Shown here piece by piece: positions 16,208 to 26,726 of a stretch of DNA of 64,000 nt. Each line of letters opens with the position of its first letter. Within the stretch, counting starts at the first letter, position 1. Under the pieces are notes generated by a model. It was not told the origin of the DNA, did not search any database, and saw only the letters and a program-made list of their open reading frames with translations. Position numbers and translations under genes: made by a program. Source of the DNA: Kluyvera sp047971185 (lineage in GTDB: Bacteria; Pseudomonadota; Gammaproteobacteria; Enterobacterales; Enterobacteriaceae); assembly GCF_047971185.1 (NCBI RefSeq), contig NZ_JBKDZH010000006.1:1-64000 (forward strand), read 5' to 3'.

Positions 16208-16768
16208 ATGAGACCTTTCTCTGATACTGAACATCGCGGCCGTGGCGGTCGTGGTCATTGTGGTGAGCGCGGCGGGCGCGGTGAAGGCCACGGCGGCGGG
16301 CGGCGTCAACGCTTCTTCGGCCACGGCGAGCTGCGTCTGGTGATCCTCAGCATTCTGCAGGACAGCGCCAGCCACGGCTATGAGCTGATTAAAGCCATTG
16401 AAACCCTGACCAAGGGGAACTACAGCCCCAGCCCGGGCGTGATCTACCCCTCGCTCGATCTGCTTCAGGACCAGGGGCTGATTACGGTTCAGGAAGAAGA
16501 CGGTGGGCGCAAGAAAATCGCCATTACCGCCGAAGGCAAGCAAACGCTGGAAGAGAGCCAGGAGCATCTGGAGCATATCCGCGCCCGGATGAAGGCCAGA
16601 ATGGTGGGCCACGAGCTGCGTAAAAATCCGCAGATGAAACGGGCGCTGGACAACTTTAAGGCCGTACTGGACCTGAAGGTTAATCAGGGCGAGACCAGCG
16701 ACGCGCAGCTGAAGCAGATTATCGGTATCATCGACCGCGCGGCGCTGGAGATCTCACAGCTGGATTAA
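16208..16768 (+). CDS. yqjI: PadR-family nickel-responsive repressor YqjI
   Basis: The 186-residue regulator has a Gly/His/Arg-rich N-terminus (residues 9-38, several His, one Cys) that binds nickel in the E. coli protein. A PadR winged helix follows (ELRLVILSILQDSASHGYELIKAIE; SPGVIYPSLDLLQDQGLI) with a helical dimerisation tail. In E. coli it represses yqjH and itself, and nickel relieves this. The ATG follows AAGGA by 8 bases. Its stop overlaps the stop of the convergent aer gene. Confidence 0.94.
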   Translation: MRPFSDTEHRGRGGRGHCGERGGRGEGHGGGRRQRFFGHGELRLVILSILQDSASHGYELIKAIETLTKGNYSPSPGVIYPSLDLLQDQGLITVQEEDGGRKKIAITAEGKQTLEESQEHLEHIRARMKARMVGHELRKNPQMKRALDNFKAVLDLKVNQGETSDAQLKQIIGIIDRAALEISQLD

Positions 16769-18285
16769 TGCAGAACGGTGACGGCATCCTGCAGCCGGCT
16801 GGCGCGATGTTTGACCATCGCCGATACATTGGCGCTTTCCGCCACCAGCCCGGCATTCATCTGGGTGATCTCATCAAGTTTCGCCACGGCCCGGGTTAAT
16901 CCCGACAGCCCGGTGGCCTGTTCGGACGTCGACTGGCTAATCTGCGCAATCAGTTGGGTGACATTCTGCACCTGCGAGACAATGTCATCCATCGTGCGCC
17001 CCGCAGCGTGCACCTGCTCAGAACCGGACTGCACCTTGCTGGCGCTGGCCGCGATCAGTTGACGAATTTCGTTCGCCGCCGTCGCGCTGCGGCTGGCCAG
17101 ATGGCGCACCTCTCCGGCGACCACCGCAAAACCTTTCCCCTGCTCGCCCGCCCGCGCCGCTTCTACCGCCGCATTCAGCGCCAGAATGTTGGTCTGGAAG
17201 GCGATATCGTTGATCAGCGTGGTGATCGAGCCGATACGCTGCGTGCTATCGGCAATCTCTTCCATGGTCTGCACCACCCGATGCATCGCTTGCCCTCCCT
17301 GCGACGCCGCGCCGCTGGCGGCCAGCGACAGCTTGTCGGCCTCGGCAGCGGTCTGGGAATTATTCTGTACCGAAGCCGCCATCTGGCTCATGGTAGCCAC
17401 GGTTTGCTGGACGTTCACCACCGTTTCCTGCGTACGCTGGTTGAGGTCTTCGTTACCGCGCGCCAGAATGTCGCTACCGTCGCTGACGCTGCTCACCTGG
17501 CTGGAGACGTCGTTAATCAGCCAGCGGCACATCAGGCCCAGCTGGCCGACGGCGCGCAGCAGCAGCCCCAGCTCATCGCTGCGTTTTAGATGATCCACGC
17601 TGTTGCGCTCGCCGGTGGCGACGCTCAGCGCCTGACGGGCGACGTTCTCAATCGGGCGGATAATCTGCCATTCCAGCACCGCCGTCGTCAGCAGTCCGAT
17701 CATCACCGAGACCAGTATCGCCGCTACCGGCGCGCCCAGCGTCAGCAGACTCGCGGCCAGCAGCAGGTAGAATCCCAGCATCACGCTTCGGGTGCGCCAG
17801 CGCAGCGGGATTGCCGCCAGCTTGCCCCACCAGCGCTTGCTGATGACGAGGCCTTTGTCGAAGCGCTGGTTACTGCGCCCTTCCCGCAGCGCCTGATACA
17901 GCGGTTCAGCGGCGGCGATCTCCTCGGCGGAAGCCATCGTACGGATCGACATATAGCCGATCGTTTTGCCATTACGCACCTGTGGGATAGCGTTCGCTCG
18001 CACCCAGTAGTGGCCGCCGGTTTTGGGTCGATTTTTGACGATCCCGCTCCAGGGCTCGCCCTGTTTGAGCGTGTTCCACATGTCGGCAAACGCCGCTTTC
18101 GGCATATCAGGATGGCGCACCAGATTGTGCGGCTGGCCGTGCATCTCTTCGCGGCTGTAGCCGCTCACTTTCACAAAGGCATCGTTAACGTGGGTGATGT
18201 AGCTGTTGAGGTCGGTGGTCGACATAAGCGTGGTGCGCTCGTCCAGCGGCGATGAGGACGGGCTGAAGTCGGACAGGGTAGACAT
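16765..18285 (-). CDS. aer: Aerotaxis receptor Aer
   Basis: Aer senses redox state through FAD bound to an N-terminal PAS domain and signals to CheA/CheW. At 506 residues it has exactly the E. coli length. Visible are the PAS domain (NDAFVKVSGYSREEM; PHNLVRHPDMPKAAFADMW; GYMSIRT), the F1 segment and membrane anchor (about 165-205), a HAMP-like part, and the methyl-accepting signalling domain with the conserved hairpin tip (DIAFQTNILALNAAVEAARAGEQGKGFAVVA within 340-400). Unlike periplasmic-sensing MCPs, it has no periplasmic domain. A sigma-28 promoter lies upstream. Confidence 0.96.
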   Translation of the reverse strand: MSTLSDFSPSSSPLDERTTLMSTTDLNSYITHVNDAFVKVSGYSREEMHGQPHNLVRHPDMPKAAFADMWNTLKQGEPWSGIVKNRPKTGGHYWVRANAIPQVRNGKTIGYMSIRTMASAEEIAAAEPLYQALREGRSNQRFDKGLVISKRWWGKLAAIPLRWRTRSVMLGFYLLLAASLLTLGAPVAAILVSVMIGLLTTAVLEWQIIRPIENVARQALSVATGERNSVDHLKRSDELGLLLRAVGQLGLMCRWLINDVSSQVSSVSDGSDILARGNEDLNQRTQETVVNVQQTVATMSQMAASVQNNSQTAAEADKLSLAASGAASQGGQAMHRVVQTMEEIADSTQRIGSITTLINDIAFQTNILALNAAVEAARAGEQGKGFAVVAGEVRHLASRSATAANEIRQLIAASASKVQSGSEQVHAAGRTMDDIVSQVQNVTQLIAQISQSTSEQATGLSGLTRAVAKLDEITQMNAGLVAESANVSAMVKHRASRLQDAVTVLH

Positions 18286-18640
18286 ACGGACATCCTTTTC
18301 AGGTGCGGAAAGAAAATGTATTACAATTGTTATATCGGAGAGGATTTAATTAACCTTAATTGTTAATTTTGCGTTAGATCGCAAAACGAATAAAAACCCT
18401 ACCTTTTTTATGGCCCGCTTCACTGCGCAATGATGGCGCAAAACGTGCCCCGCCCTGGCGCAGCCCGCCCATCCACGCGGCACGCGTCAAACCGCTCCCC
18501 GCCCCGCTGGACGATTAAATATTGTACACAACCGGTTTCCCCTGGCATTTATCCCGATTTTCACCGCCTGCTCTGAAGTGGCGTAATCCCTGCAATACTT
18601 AAATCAGTATCGTGTGATACGTGATCCCCAGGAGCTCATT
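18286..18640. other. aer-patA divergent region, 355 bp
   Basis: No gene. It holds the aer flagellar-type promoter at 18332-18358 (listed separately) and, on the other strand, the patA upstream region with a GGAG ribosome-binding site at 18631-18634. The known RpoS/NtrC-type control of patA in E. coli could not be confirmed by a clear -24/-12 motif here. Confidence 0.4.
18332..18358 (-). promoter_or_regulatory. Sigma-28 (FliA) promoter for aer
   Basis: On the minus strand TAAGGTTA, 11 bp, TCCGATAT; the FliA consensus is TAAAGTTT-N11-GCCGATAA, so 6 of 8 and 6 of 8 bases match with exact spacing. aer belongs to the flagellar class 3 regulon in E. coli. Confidence 0.7.
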
Positions 18641-20032
<1,392 letters not shown>

Positions 20033-20036
20033 ACTC

Positions 20037-20069
20037 ACGCCCCCTACGGTATCGTGGGGGGGCGTTCTT
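20037..20069 (+). terminator. patA terminator
   Basis: GC-rich stem ACGCCCCC(TAC) / (GTG)GGGGGCGT followed by TTCTTATTT, just after the patA stop. The flanking genes converge, so it may serve both. Confidence 0.75.
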
Positions 20070-20071
20070 AT

Positions 20072-20977
20072 TTAAAACGGTGAGGCAATATCCAGCCACT
20101 GCACTTCGCAATCGCTGGTGCCGCAAAACAGCCGTAAGCGCCCCGTTTCATCCTCCAGTAGACCGCCGGGAAACACCACATCCCGCAAATCATCGCGTTT
20201 ACTTTCCCCCGCCAGGAAATCATCCCGGCAGGCGATAATCGCCATCGCGCTACTGCTGCCGCGCCGGTAGTCGAAGATAAAACGCGCGGCGTAGTAGCGC
20301 CGCTCTCCCCGCTCATTAAAGCGCGCGACGTGCGCCAGCGCGCCGACGTGCCCCGAGGGCAGCACGCGCGCCTCGTTCACGCCGCACCAGTACTGCGCTT
20401 CAACGTGCGGGATTAGCGTGGCGCTGGCGATTGACCGTAGGTTGAGATCCGCCAGCCGGGAGATAATCGTCCAGCCGATCGTGCCTCGCCCGCCGGGATC
20501 GCCCTGGGGGCGCGTAAAGACCAGGATGCGTTGGTCGGGTAGCTCGACCAGGCGAATATCCTTCATACCCCACGGCCCGGCGGTCAGGGGGCGCAGCGCC
20601 GAAACCGACGGCCCGACAAAAAACTGCGTGCGCCAGCGTACGCCGCCGCTTTCCCCGGAGAAATCCACCTCAACGCCGCCGAACAGCAGCTGCCCGCCGA
20701 TCCGGCTGACGAACGGATCCTGTAGCGCAAACGTCGGCATGTCGTCGAGCAGCTCGGCGTGATTGCCGCCATCCCAGGCGAAAAAACGGACCCGCGAATC
20801 CTCGCTGTCGCGCGCCTCTACGCGCGCGGCGATACACCATCGCCCTTCATCCATAAAGGGGGCAGTGGGATTGTAGATATCCATCCCGGCAGCGCCGTGG
20901 AAGACGATTTTTCCACGGCTGCCGCGTTGAGGGCGGACGCGATAACGCAGGTAAAGCGCCTCAACGTCGTCACGCAT
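20072..20977 (-). CDS. DUF1861-type beta-propeller protein, probable glycoside-active enzyme
   Basis: The 301-residue protein resembles the DUF1861 family, related in fold to five-bladed propeller glycosidases. Recognisable parts are the N-terminal Asn-Pro motif (GMDIYNPTAPF), EARDSEDSRVRFFAW, FVGPSVSALRPLTAGPWGMKDIRLVEL and VHxxVNEAR-like (YWCGVNEARVLPSG). No signal peptide is visible, so it acts in the cytosol. Its ATG overlaps the stop of the GH130 gene (TAATG), implying coupled translation. The tight pairing suggests a second enzyme acting on the same oligosaccharide, or a partner subunit. I do not know its reaction. It is the last gene of the leftward operon. Confidence 0.7.
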   Translation of the reverse strand: MRDDVEALYLRYRVRPQRGSRGKIVFHGAAGMDIYNPTAPFMDEGRWCIAARVEARDSEDSRVRFFAWDGGNHAELLDDMPTFALQDPFVSRIGGQLLFGGVEVDFSGESGGVRWRTQFFVGPSVSALRPLTAGPWGMKDIRLVELPDQRILVFTRPQGDPGGRGTIGWTIISRLADLNLRSIASATLIPHVEAQYWCGVNEARVLPSGHVGALAHVARFNERGERRYYAARFIFDYRRGSSSAMAIIACRDDFLAGESKRDDLRDVVFPGGLLEDETGRLRLFCGTSDCEVQWLDIASPF

Positions 20978-22035
20978 TACGCCAGCCCCAGGTGCTGCCA
21001 GAGTTCATCCATCGGCAGCGTCGCCAGCGCGGTGCACTCATCCGCCGCGCCGTACCATACGTGCAGCACCTCATCCCGCACCAGCGCGCCGCAGGTGAAG
21101 ACCACGTTGCCAAAGAAGCCTTCGCGCTCGTACTGCGCCTTTGGCTCCAGCAGCGGCACCGGGGATTTCGCCAGAATCTTGAGCGGATCGTCGAGATCGA
21201 GCAGCAGTGCGCCCAGGCAGTAGCGCTGATCGGCATCGACGCCGTGGTAGATCTCCAGCCAGCCGCGATCGGTTTTGATCAGCGGCGCGCCGCCGCCGGA
21301 TTTGCGTGAGTCCCACGCATAGCCCGAGCGGCCCAGCAGATGGCGATGGTTGCCCCAGTGCAGCATATCGGGAGATTCGCAGATCCAGATTTCCGGATGC
21401 CCAAAGTGGCACGGCGCCGGGCGGGTCAGCGCCATATAACGGCCACCGACTTTCTCCGGGAAGAAGCAGACGTCGCGGTTATCCGGGCACAGGATCAGCC
21501 CCTGTTTTTCCACCGAGACAAAGTCGCGGGTGGTGGCAAGCGCCGTGGTGATCCCTAGCGAGGAGACGGCGGAATAGTTGATATACCAGAGATCGTCGAT
21601 ACGGGTGATGCGCGCATCTTCGCAGCCAAACTCTTCATAGCGGCTATCGGCAATAATAAACGGCTGCGCGTCGATGGTGTAATGCACGCCATCCTTGCTG
21701 CGCGCCAGGCGCAGGTGAGACATCGACGTCAGCCAGACCTGCGCCGGGTCGCTTTTGAGCACAATGGTGCGCGGATCGCTGAAATCAAAGCGTTCATCGT
21801 CGCGATCGAAGGTTTTCGTGGTTTGCTGCCAGCCGCTTTCTTGCTGTTGCAGCAGCGGCACGACAATCTGCCGCGGGTTATCGTTAATCACGCTTTCCGC
21901 CACGCGCAGTAGCAGCACGATCTCGCCGTTGTACTCGGCCACGCCGGTATTAAAGACGCACTCCACTTTGCGTCCCGGCAGCGAAGGCACCACGTCTTTG
22001 GGGGTGATAAGTGGGTTACTACTGTGTCGGTTCAT
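20977..22035 (-). CDS. GH130-family glycoside phosphorylase
   Basis: The 352-residue protein starts with the family hallmark NPLITP and has the catalytic segment FGCEDARITRI (general acid Asp140; usual form EDPR). It also has LILCPDNRDVCFFPEKVGGRY, KSGGGAPLIKTDRGWLEIYHGVD and a C-terminal YGAAD. Most characterised GH130 enzymes phosphorolyse beta-mannosides and release alpha-mannose-1-phosphate; a few are hydrolases. Here a phosphomannomutase gene in the same locus supports phosphorolysis. There is no export signal. The gene overlaps the GH13 stop by 17 bp and is itself overlapped by the DUF1861 gene. EDAR in place of EDPR is a small departure worth noting. The subfamily and exact substrate are not known. 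Confidence 0.85.
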   Translation of the reverse strand: MNRHSSNPLITPKDVVPSLPGRKVECVFNTGVAEYNGEIVLLLRVAESVINDNPRQIVVPLLQQQESGWQQTTKTFDRDDERFDFSDPRTIVLKSDPAQVWLTSMSHLRLARSKDGVHYTIDAQPFIIADSRYEEFGCEDARITRIDDLWYINYSAVSSLGITTALATTRDFVSVEKQGLILCPDNRDVCFFPEKVGGRYMALTRPAPCHFGHPEIWICESPDMLHWGNHRHLLGRSGYAWDSRKSGGGAPLIKTDRGWLEIYHGVDADQRYCLGALLLDLDDPLKILAKSPVPLLEPKAQYEREGFFGNVVFTCGALVRDEVLHVWYGAADECTALATLPMDELWQHLGLA

Positions 22036-23602
22036 GAACGCTCCTTTTCATCAGAATTTGGTTTTTGCCCAGCCACTGGGCGTCAGTGCCGTACAGCACG
22101 TCGGCAGCGATATCCCGCCAGGGATTCAGCACCGGCGGGCCAAAGTTGATCGCCATCCACACCTTTTCGCAGACCGTCTCACGGGTAAACCATACGCATT
22201 CCTCACTTAACGCCAGCAGACCGCCGTCGCCTTCTCGCAGCGCGGGCGTTGCGGCGCGTAGCGCGATGAGCGCTTGGTACTGTCGCCAGATTGACCCCGG
22301 CGTGCGCTGCTGGTATTGCGCGTTGAGCTGGCGGTAGTCCGCACAAACCGGCATCCAGGGTTCAACGGCCGAGAAACCTGCGTGCGGCGCATCGCGCCAC
22401 GGCAGCGGCGCCCGCGAGGCATCGCGTGAGTGTTCAATCGCCTGCGCCAGCGCCTGTGCGTCATCGGCCCCTTGCCGTAACGCGGTTTGATAGTGGGTTT
22501 TGCCCTGAATATCGAATATCTGCTCCACCGACTGCGGGCGGTAGTTCGGCATGCCCAGCTCTTCGCCCTGGAAAATAAACGGCACGCCGCGTACGGTAAG
22601 CTGGAGGGCGAGCACCGCCAGCGCGCGTTCGACGTCGCGCGGGCCTTCGCCAAAGCGGCCGATCATCCGCGGCATATCGTGGCTGGAGAAAAACAGCGTC
22701 GGTAGCCCGGACTGTTGCGTCAGCGTGGCGTTGATCGCGTCAGCCAGGCGCGCAAGATCGAAGCGTTTCTGGCTGCCGATATTGAAGTTGAACACCACGT
22801 CCATCAGCTCCTGGCCCTGATAACGCGCCAGAACATCCAGCTCTTCGCTGCCAATCTCGCCAATCAGAAACGCCTCGCCCTGCTGGCGAACGTAGCGGCA
22901 TAGCCGGTTTAAGGTGGCGATAATGCCCGGTTGATTGATATCAAACGCATGACGCTGTTCGCCGTTCTCTTGCGGGTTATCCGGGCCGATGCCGTTGGTG
23001 GTCAGGAAGTTGATGACATCAAAGCGGAAACCATCAACGCCCTGCGCCTTCCAGAAATCCACCACCCGGTAGATTTCCTGCTCCACCTCGAGGTTCGCCC
23101 AGTTAAGGTCAACCTGCTCGGGGGCAAACTTGTGATAGTAGTACTCCCCGGTATCCGGCTCGGCGGTCCAGGCACTGCCGGAGAAAAACGACTGCCAGTT
23201 ATTCGGCTCGCGACTAAACAGGAAATAGTCGCGATAGCGGCTGGCCGGGTTATTCCAGGCATCACGAAACCACGGATGCGCCGATGAAACGTGGTTCACC
23301 ACCAGATCGATAATTACCCGGATGCCGCACGCGTGACAGCGCTCAACCACCTCACGAAAGTCCGCCAGCGTGCCAAAGCGCGCGTCGACGGCGCAGTAAT
23401 CGCTGATGTCATAGCCGTTATCCACCAGCGGTGAGGGATAAAACGGCGTGATCCAGATGGCGCCGACGCCGAGTTGATGCAGATAATCCACTTTCGACAG
23501 CAGGCCGGGAAAATCGCCCAGCCCATCGCCGTTGCCATCGCAAAACGAAGGCAGATAAATTTGGTAGCAGGTGCATGCCTGCCACCAGGGTTGATTGCTC
23601 AC
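22019..23602 (-). CDS. GH13-family alpha-glucosidase-like enzyme
   Basis: The 527-residue (beta/alpha)8 enzyme of the oligo-1,6-glucosidase/alpha-glucosidase type has all catalytic residues: Asp195 (GFRFDVINF), Glu249 (LIGEIG) and Asp309 (FSSHDMPR), plus DLVVNHVSSAHPWF near residue 100. Conserved region V reads QVDLN, close to the QPDLN of alpha-1,6-specific members. It has no signal peptide and would act on imported sugar. It lies between the importer genes and the GH130 gene in one operon. It would remove an alpha-glucosyl unit before or after mannoside phosphorolysis; trehalose, isomaltose-like or glucosyl-mannosyl substrates are all possible. Confidence 0.85.
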   Translation of the reverse strand: MSNQPWWQACTCYQIYLPSFCDGNGDGLGDFPGLLSKVDYLHQLGVGAIWITPFYPSPLVDNGYDISDYCAVDARFGTLADFREVVERCHACGIRVIIDLVVNHVSSAHPWFRDAWNNPASRYRDYFLFSREPNNWQSFFSGSAWTAEPDTGEYYYHKFAPEQVDLNWANLEVEQEIYRVVDFWKAQGVDGFRFDVINFLTTNGIGPDNPQENGEQRHAFDINQPGIIATLNRLCRYVRQQGEAFLIGEIGSEELDVLARYQGQELMDVVFNFNIGSQKRFDLARLADAINATLTQQSGLPTLFFSSHDMPRMIGRFGEGPRDVERALAVLALQLTVRGVPFIFQGEELGMPNYRPQSVEQIFDIQGKTHYQTALRQGADDAQALAQAIEHSRDASRAPLPWRDAPHAGFSAVEPWMPVCADYRQLNAQYQQRTPGSIWRQYQALIALRAATPALREGDGGLLALSEECVWFTRETVCEKVWMAINFGPPVLNPWRDIAADVLYGTDAQWLGKNQILMKRSVHEPTQ

Positions 23603-23613
23603 CGGCCACTTCC

Positions 23614-24441
23614 TTATTTCAGTGATAACGACATGCCCTGCAGGAAATATTTGCGGAACAGGATAAACAGCACCACCACCGGCAGCATTTGCACCACCGC
23701 TCCCGCCATCACCGGGCCCAGATAGACGCCGTAGGACTTACTGAACGTCGCCAGCAGCACCGAGAAGGGCATTTTGTCGACGTCGCGCATCACGATCAGC
23801 GGCCACAGGAAGTTGTCCCACGAACTGGAGAAGGTGAATAAGGCTACAATCGCCAGAATGGATTTGTTCAGCGGCATCATCACGTGACGCAGGATCCCCC
23901 ACAGGCTGGCGTGATCGAGGCGCGCGGCGTACAGATAGTCATTCGGCGTGCCTTTAAAACTTTGCGACACCATAAAGATCCCCCAGGCGCTCATGGCGTA
24001 GGGCAGGATCATCGCGCTATAGCCGTTGACCAGCCCCAGCTCGCGCATCAGGACAAACTGCGGAATGATGAACATGAACACCGGGAAAACCATCTGCACA
24101 ATCAGCAGGTTGCGGAAGGCGTTTTTACCGCGAAACTCGGTTTTCGCCAGCGCGTAGCCCACCAGCATCGACGTCACGGTGACGCACAGGGTGATGGTTA
24201 TCGAGACAAACAGCGAGTTAAACAGCGTGCGCAGGAACGGCTTGTCCGCCCGGTTGCTGTTATCAAACAGGAAGGTGTAGTTTTCCAGCGTCAGATGGCC
24301 GGAAAACAGGCTGGTGGTGTAGATTTCCGCCGTGGGTTTCAACGAGGATATCGTCATCCAGATAAAGGGATAGAGCCAGCTCAGCGCCAGCAAAAACATC
24401 ACGGCATGAATTAACAGGCTCAGGGGAGTGAGTTTTTTCAT
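23614..24441 (-). CDS. Carbohydrate ABC transporter permease (MalG type)
   Basis: A 275-residue inner-membrane permease with six predicted helices. It has the N-terminal MalG-like pattern (LYPFIWMTISSLKP) and the EAA loop that contacts the ATPase (YAARLDHASLWGILRHVMMPLNKS, near residue 190). It ends with the short tail typical of the group. The ATG directly abuts the TGA of the MalF-like gene (TGAATG), so the two subunits are made in step. It would work with the ATPase encoded in the rightward half of the locus. Confidence 0.9.
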   Translation of the reverse strand: MKKLTPLSLLIHAVMFLLALSWLYPFIWMTISSLKPTAEIYTTSLFSGHLTLENYTFLFDNSNRADKPFLRTLFNSLFVSITITLCVTVTSMLVGYALAKTEFRGKNAFRNLLIVQMVFPVFMFIIPQFVLMRELGLVNGYSAMILPYAMSAWGIFMVSQSFKGTPNDYLYAARLDHASLWGILRHVMMPLNKSILAIVALFTFSSSWDNFLWPLIVMRDVDKMPFSVLLATFSKSYGVYLGPVMAGAVVQMLPVVVLFILFRKYFLQGMSLSLK

Positions 24442-25311
24442 TCACACAATCGCGATATTTTTTTCAAACAGTTTGCGGAACACCCAGATAGCCAGGAAAC
24501 TGCAGCCCGCGACAATAATCGACATCGTTGCCGCCCAGGTCGGTTTCATATTCTGGAATGCCGCTTCATACATCACCACCATCGGGCTGGTGGTGCTGTT
24601 CAACGGGCCGCCGCCGGTAATTAAATAGGGTTCGGTAAAAATACTGAACGCCACGGTTATCGCCAGCACCATCACCATCACAATTTGCGGGTTCATCATC
24701 GGCAGCGTAATGGCCCAACCTTGTTTAAACCGCCCGGTTTTATCCAGCAGCGCCGCGCTATAAATATCATTAGGAATAGCCTGCATGCCGGAATAGAGAA
24801 TAAGCCCGTAATAGCCGACAAATTTCCATGTCACAATCAGCGCAATAGATAACATGGCGCAGTCCGGATTGGTAAACCAGGGCACCGAGACGCCCAGATG
24901 TTCACGTAGAAATTCATTCATCGGCCCATATTCGCTGAACAATTTAGAAAAAACGATGGAATACGCCACGCCGGAAGAAATATTGGCTAATAAAAAACTC
25001 AGCGCAATAAAACTCTTACCATACTTTATTTTCCGCAGCCCGGCGGCAAACAGCAGTGAGGCAATAAAGACAATCGGGATATACCACATTAAAAAGCGGC
25101 AGATATTCCACATGGATGTCCAGAACAGCGCATCGTTCACCACGCCAAGCAGATTTTGTAGCCCCGAAAACCGGGGCATACCAATAAACTGCCATTGGGT
25201 CACGCTGAGTACGATGAGCCACGCCAGCGGATAAAACCAGAACAACAGCGAATAGCCAATCCACGTGGAGGCCAGCAGGCCTCCGGTGCGGGAATCATAT
25301 CCAGCCATCAC
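24442..25311 (-). CDS. Carbohydrate ABC transporter permease (MalF type)
   Basis: A 289-residue permease with about six membrane helices. It has an EAA-loop sequence (YSAALLDKTGRFKQGWAITLPMMNP) and the C-terminal segment GGGPLNSTTSPMVVMYEAAF typical of UgpA/MalF-like subunits. The first codons (MMAG) leave two possible ATG starts three bases apart. It sits 6 bp after the binding-protein gene. Codon use in the 5' half is more AT-rich than in its neighbours, which fits recent acquisition but is a visual impression only. Confidence 0.9.
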   Translation of the reverse strand: MMAGYDSRTGGLLASTWIGYSLLFWFYPLAWLIVLSVTQWQFIGMPRFSGLQNLLGVVNDALFWTSMWNICRFLMWYIPIVFIASLLFAAGLRKIKYGKSFIALSFLLANISSGVAYSIVFSKLFSEYGPMNEFLREHLGVSVPWFTNPDCAMLSIALIVTWKFVGYYGLILYSGMQAIPNDIYSAALLDKTGRFKQGWAITLPMMNPQIVMVMVLAITVAFSIFTEPYLITGGGPLNSTTSPMVVMYEAAFQNMKPTWAATMSIIVAGCSFLAIWVFRKLFEKNIAIV

Positions 25312-25317
25312 TTCCCC

Positions 25318-26607
25318 TTATTTTGCCAGCAGCGCGTTAATTTCCTGCTGCGACTGTTCCAGCGCCTTCGCCGGAGCGTCGTTGTTGAAAATCACCCGCT
25401 CAAGCATCTGCGTCATGCTGCGCTGAATTTCCGTGGTTTGCGTTGTGGCGACCGGCGGCAGCGCGACGTCAACGTAGGAAGCGATGTCTTTCTCTAGCGG
25501 GTTCTGCGCAAAATAATCAGTAAACAGCGGGTTAGTCATCAGGTCGGCACGTGCTGGCGGCATCCCGGTCAGTTCAAGCCAGGTTCTATCGTGATCAGCG
25601 CTGCTGAATACCCACTGCATAAACGCCCAGGCCTGGGTTTTATGCTTGCTGGAGCTGAACATCACCATCCCTTTACTGTCGCCAAAGGTGTGCGGATGGG
25701 CGTCGCCGTTTCCCGTCAGCATCGGGCCAATCTGGATGGTTTTCAGCACCTCAGGATACTGCTTACGGTAGCGCGCCAGATCCCACGGCCCGCGCGCGGA
25801 AGCCAGCACCTGGCCGGTTGCCAGCGGGTCGTCTGCGGAGGTGAAATCGTAGCTGCTCCACTTGCTGTTAAACACCTTGCCCATAAAGGTCAGCACCGCC
25901 TGGCCCGCCGGGTTGCTGAAGTCCGCTTTTTTATCCGCGATATAGGATTTGCCGCCGCTCTGCGCGTAATACAGCGGGATAAAGTCAAACCAGCGCTCCC
26001 ACCAGTTCTTTCCGGCGGTGAGCTGCATAACATAGCCGTGGTTATCCGCCGCCCGGCGCTGCGCCAGCTGGTACAGCTCTTCATAACGGGTCGGCACGTG
26101 GTCAAATCCGTACTTCTTCAGCAGGTCGCCGCGCCACCACCAGACTATCGGGTTGACGTAAATCGGCAGCACGTTTTGCTGGCCGTTTAATTGCCATGCC
26201 GGAAGAAGGGTCGACATCTGACGGGTTTTAATCAGTTCATCAAACCCGGGCATTTTCGACAAATCTTCAATTTGCCCGACGTCAACCAGCTGGCTGGCAA
26301 AACCAATAAAAATATTGCTGGATATATCAGGTTCAGTTCCGGAAGCCAGTGCGTTCATAATCGCTTCTTCGGAGCTATTAGCGGCAGGAATCGTGGTGAA
26401 TTCAACGGGCGTATGGGACGGGTCTTTATTCCACTCCGTCACCATTTTATTCCAGAAGGCTTCTTCATTTTCATTCGGCGCCACCCACATTTTAATGGGC
26501 GTTTTTGCATTTGCCTGCTCATCCTTTTTATCATCAGGACCACAGCCTGAAATACATAGACTGAGTAATATTGATGCCGTCAATTTAGCAACCGATGCAA
26601 CTTTCAC
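25318..26607 (-). CDS. ABC transporter sugar-binding lipoprotein
   Basis: The 429-residue extracytoplasmic solute-binding protein (family 1) has a lipoprotein signal peptide with lipobox (CISGC, Cys near residue 22), then a linker and the two-lobed sugar-binding fold (WNKDPSHTPVEFTT; LASGTEPDISSNIFIGFASQLVD; AWAFMQWVFSS). It starts with GTG at 26605-26607 after GGGAGA. It is the first gene of the leftward operon binding protein-MalF-MalG-GH13-GH130-DUF1861. No dedicated outer-membrane porin is present, so the substrate is probably small enough for general porins. Confidence 0.92.
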   Translation of the reverse strand: MKVASVAKLTASILLSLCISGCGPDDKKDEQANAKTPIKMWVAPNENEEAFWNKMVTEWNKDPSHTPVEFTTIPAANSSEEAIMNALASGTEPDISSNIFIGFASQLVDVGQIEDLSKMPGFDELIKTRQMSTLLPAWQLNGQQNVLPIYVNPIVWWWRGDLLKKYGFDHVPTRYEELYQLAQRRAADNHGYVMQLTAGKNWWERWFDFIPLYYAQSGGKSYIADKKADFSNPAGQAVLTFMGKVFNSKWSSYDFTSADDPLATGQVLASARGPWDLARYRKQYPEVLKTIQIGPMLTGNGDAHPHTFGDSKGMVMFSSSKHKTQAWAFMQWVFSSADHDRTWLELTGMPPARADLMTNPLFTDYFAQNPLEKDIASYVDVALPPVATTQTTEIQRSMTQMLERVIFNNDAPAKALEQSQQEINALLAK

Positions 26608-26688
26608 GATATTTCTCCCTAACTCTCAATAAGTGTTATTGGCTTACCGCTACCCTGCTTTGAATGGTGCGTAAGCTAACATCCATTT

Positions 26689-26716
26689 TTTATGTTTAAC
26701 GTTAAACAAATCACAA
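26689..26716 (-). promoter_or_regulatory. Candidate promoter of the leftward sugar operon with operator O1
   Basis: On the minus strand TTGTGA (26716-26711) and CATAAA (26694-26689) stand 16 bp apart. The perfect 14-bp palindrome GTTTAACGTTAAAC (26694-26707) fills the spacer, a good position for a LacI-type repressor. The hexamers match consensus at only 4 of 6 bases each, so the promoter call is tentative; the palindrome is certain. Confidence 0.5.
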
Positions 26717-26726
26717 AACTATTTTT

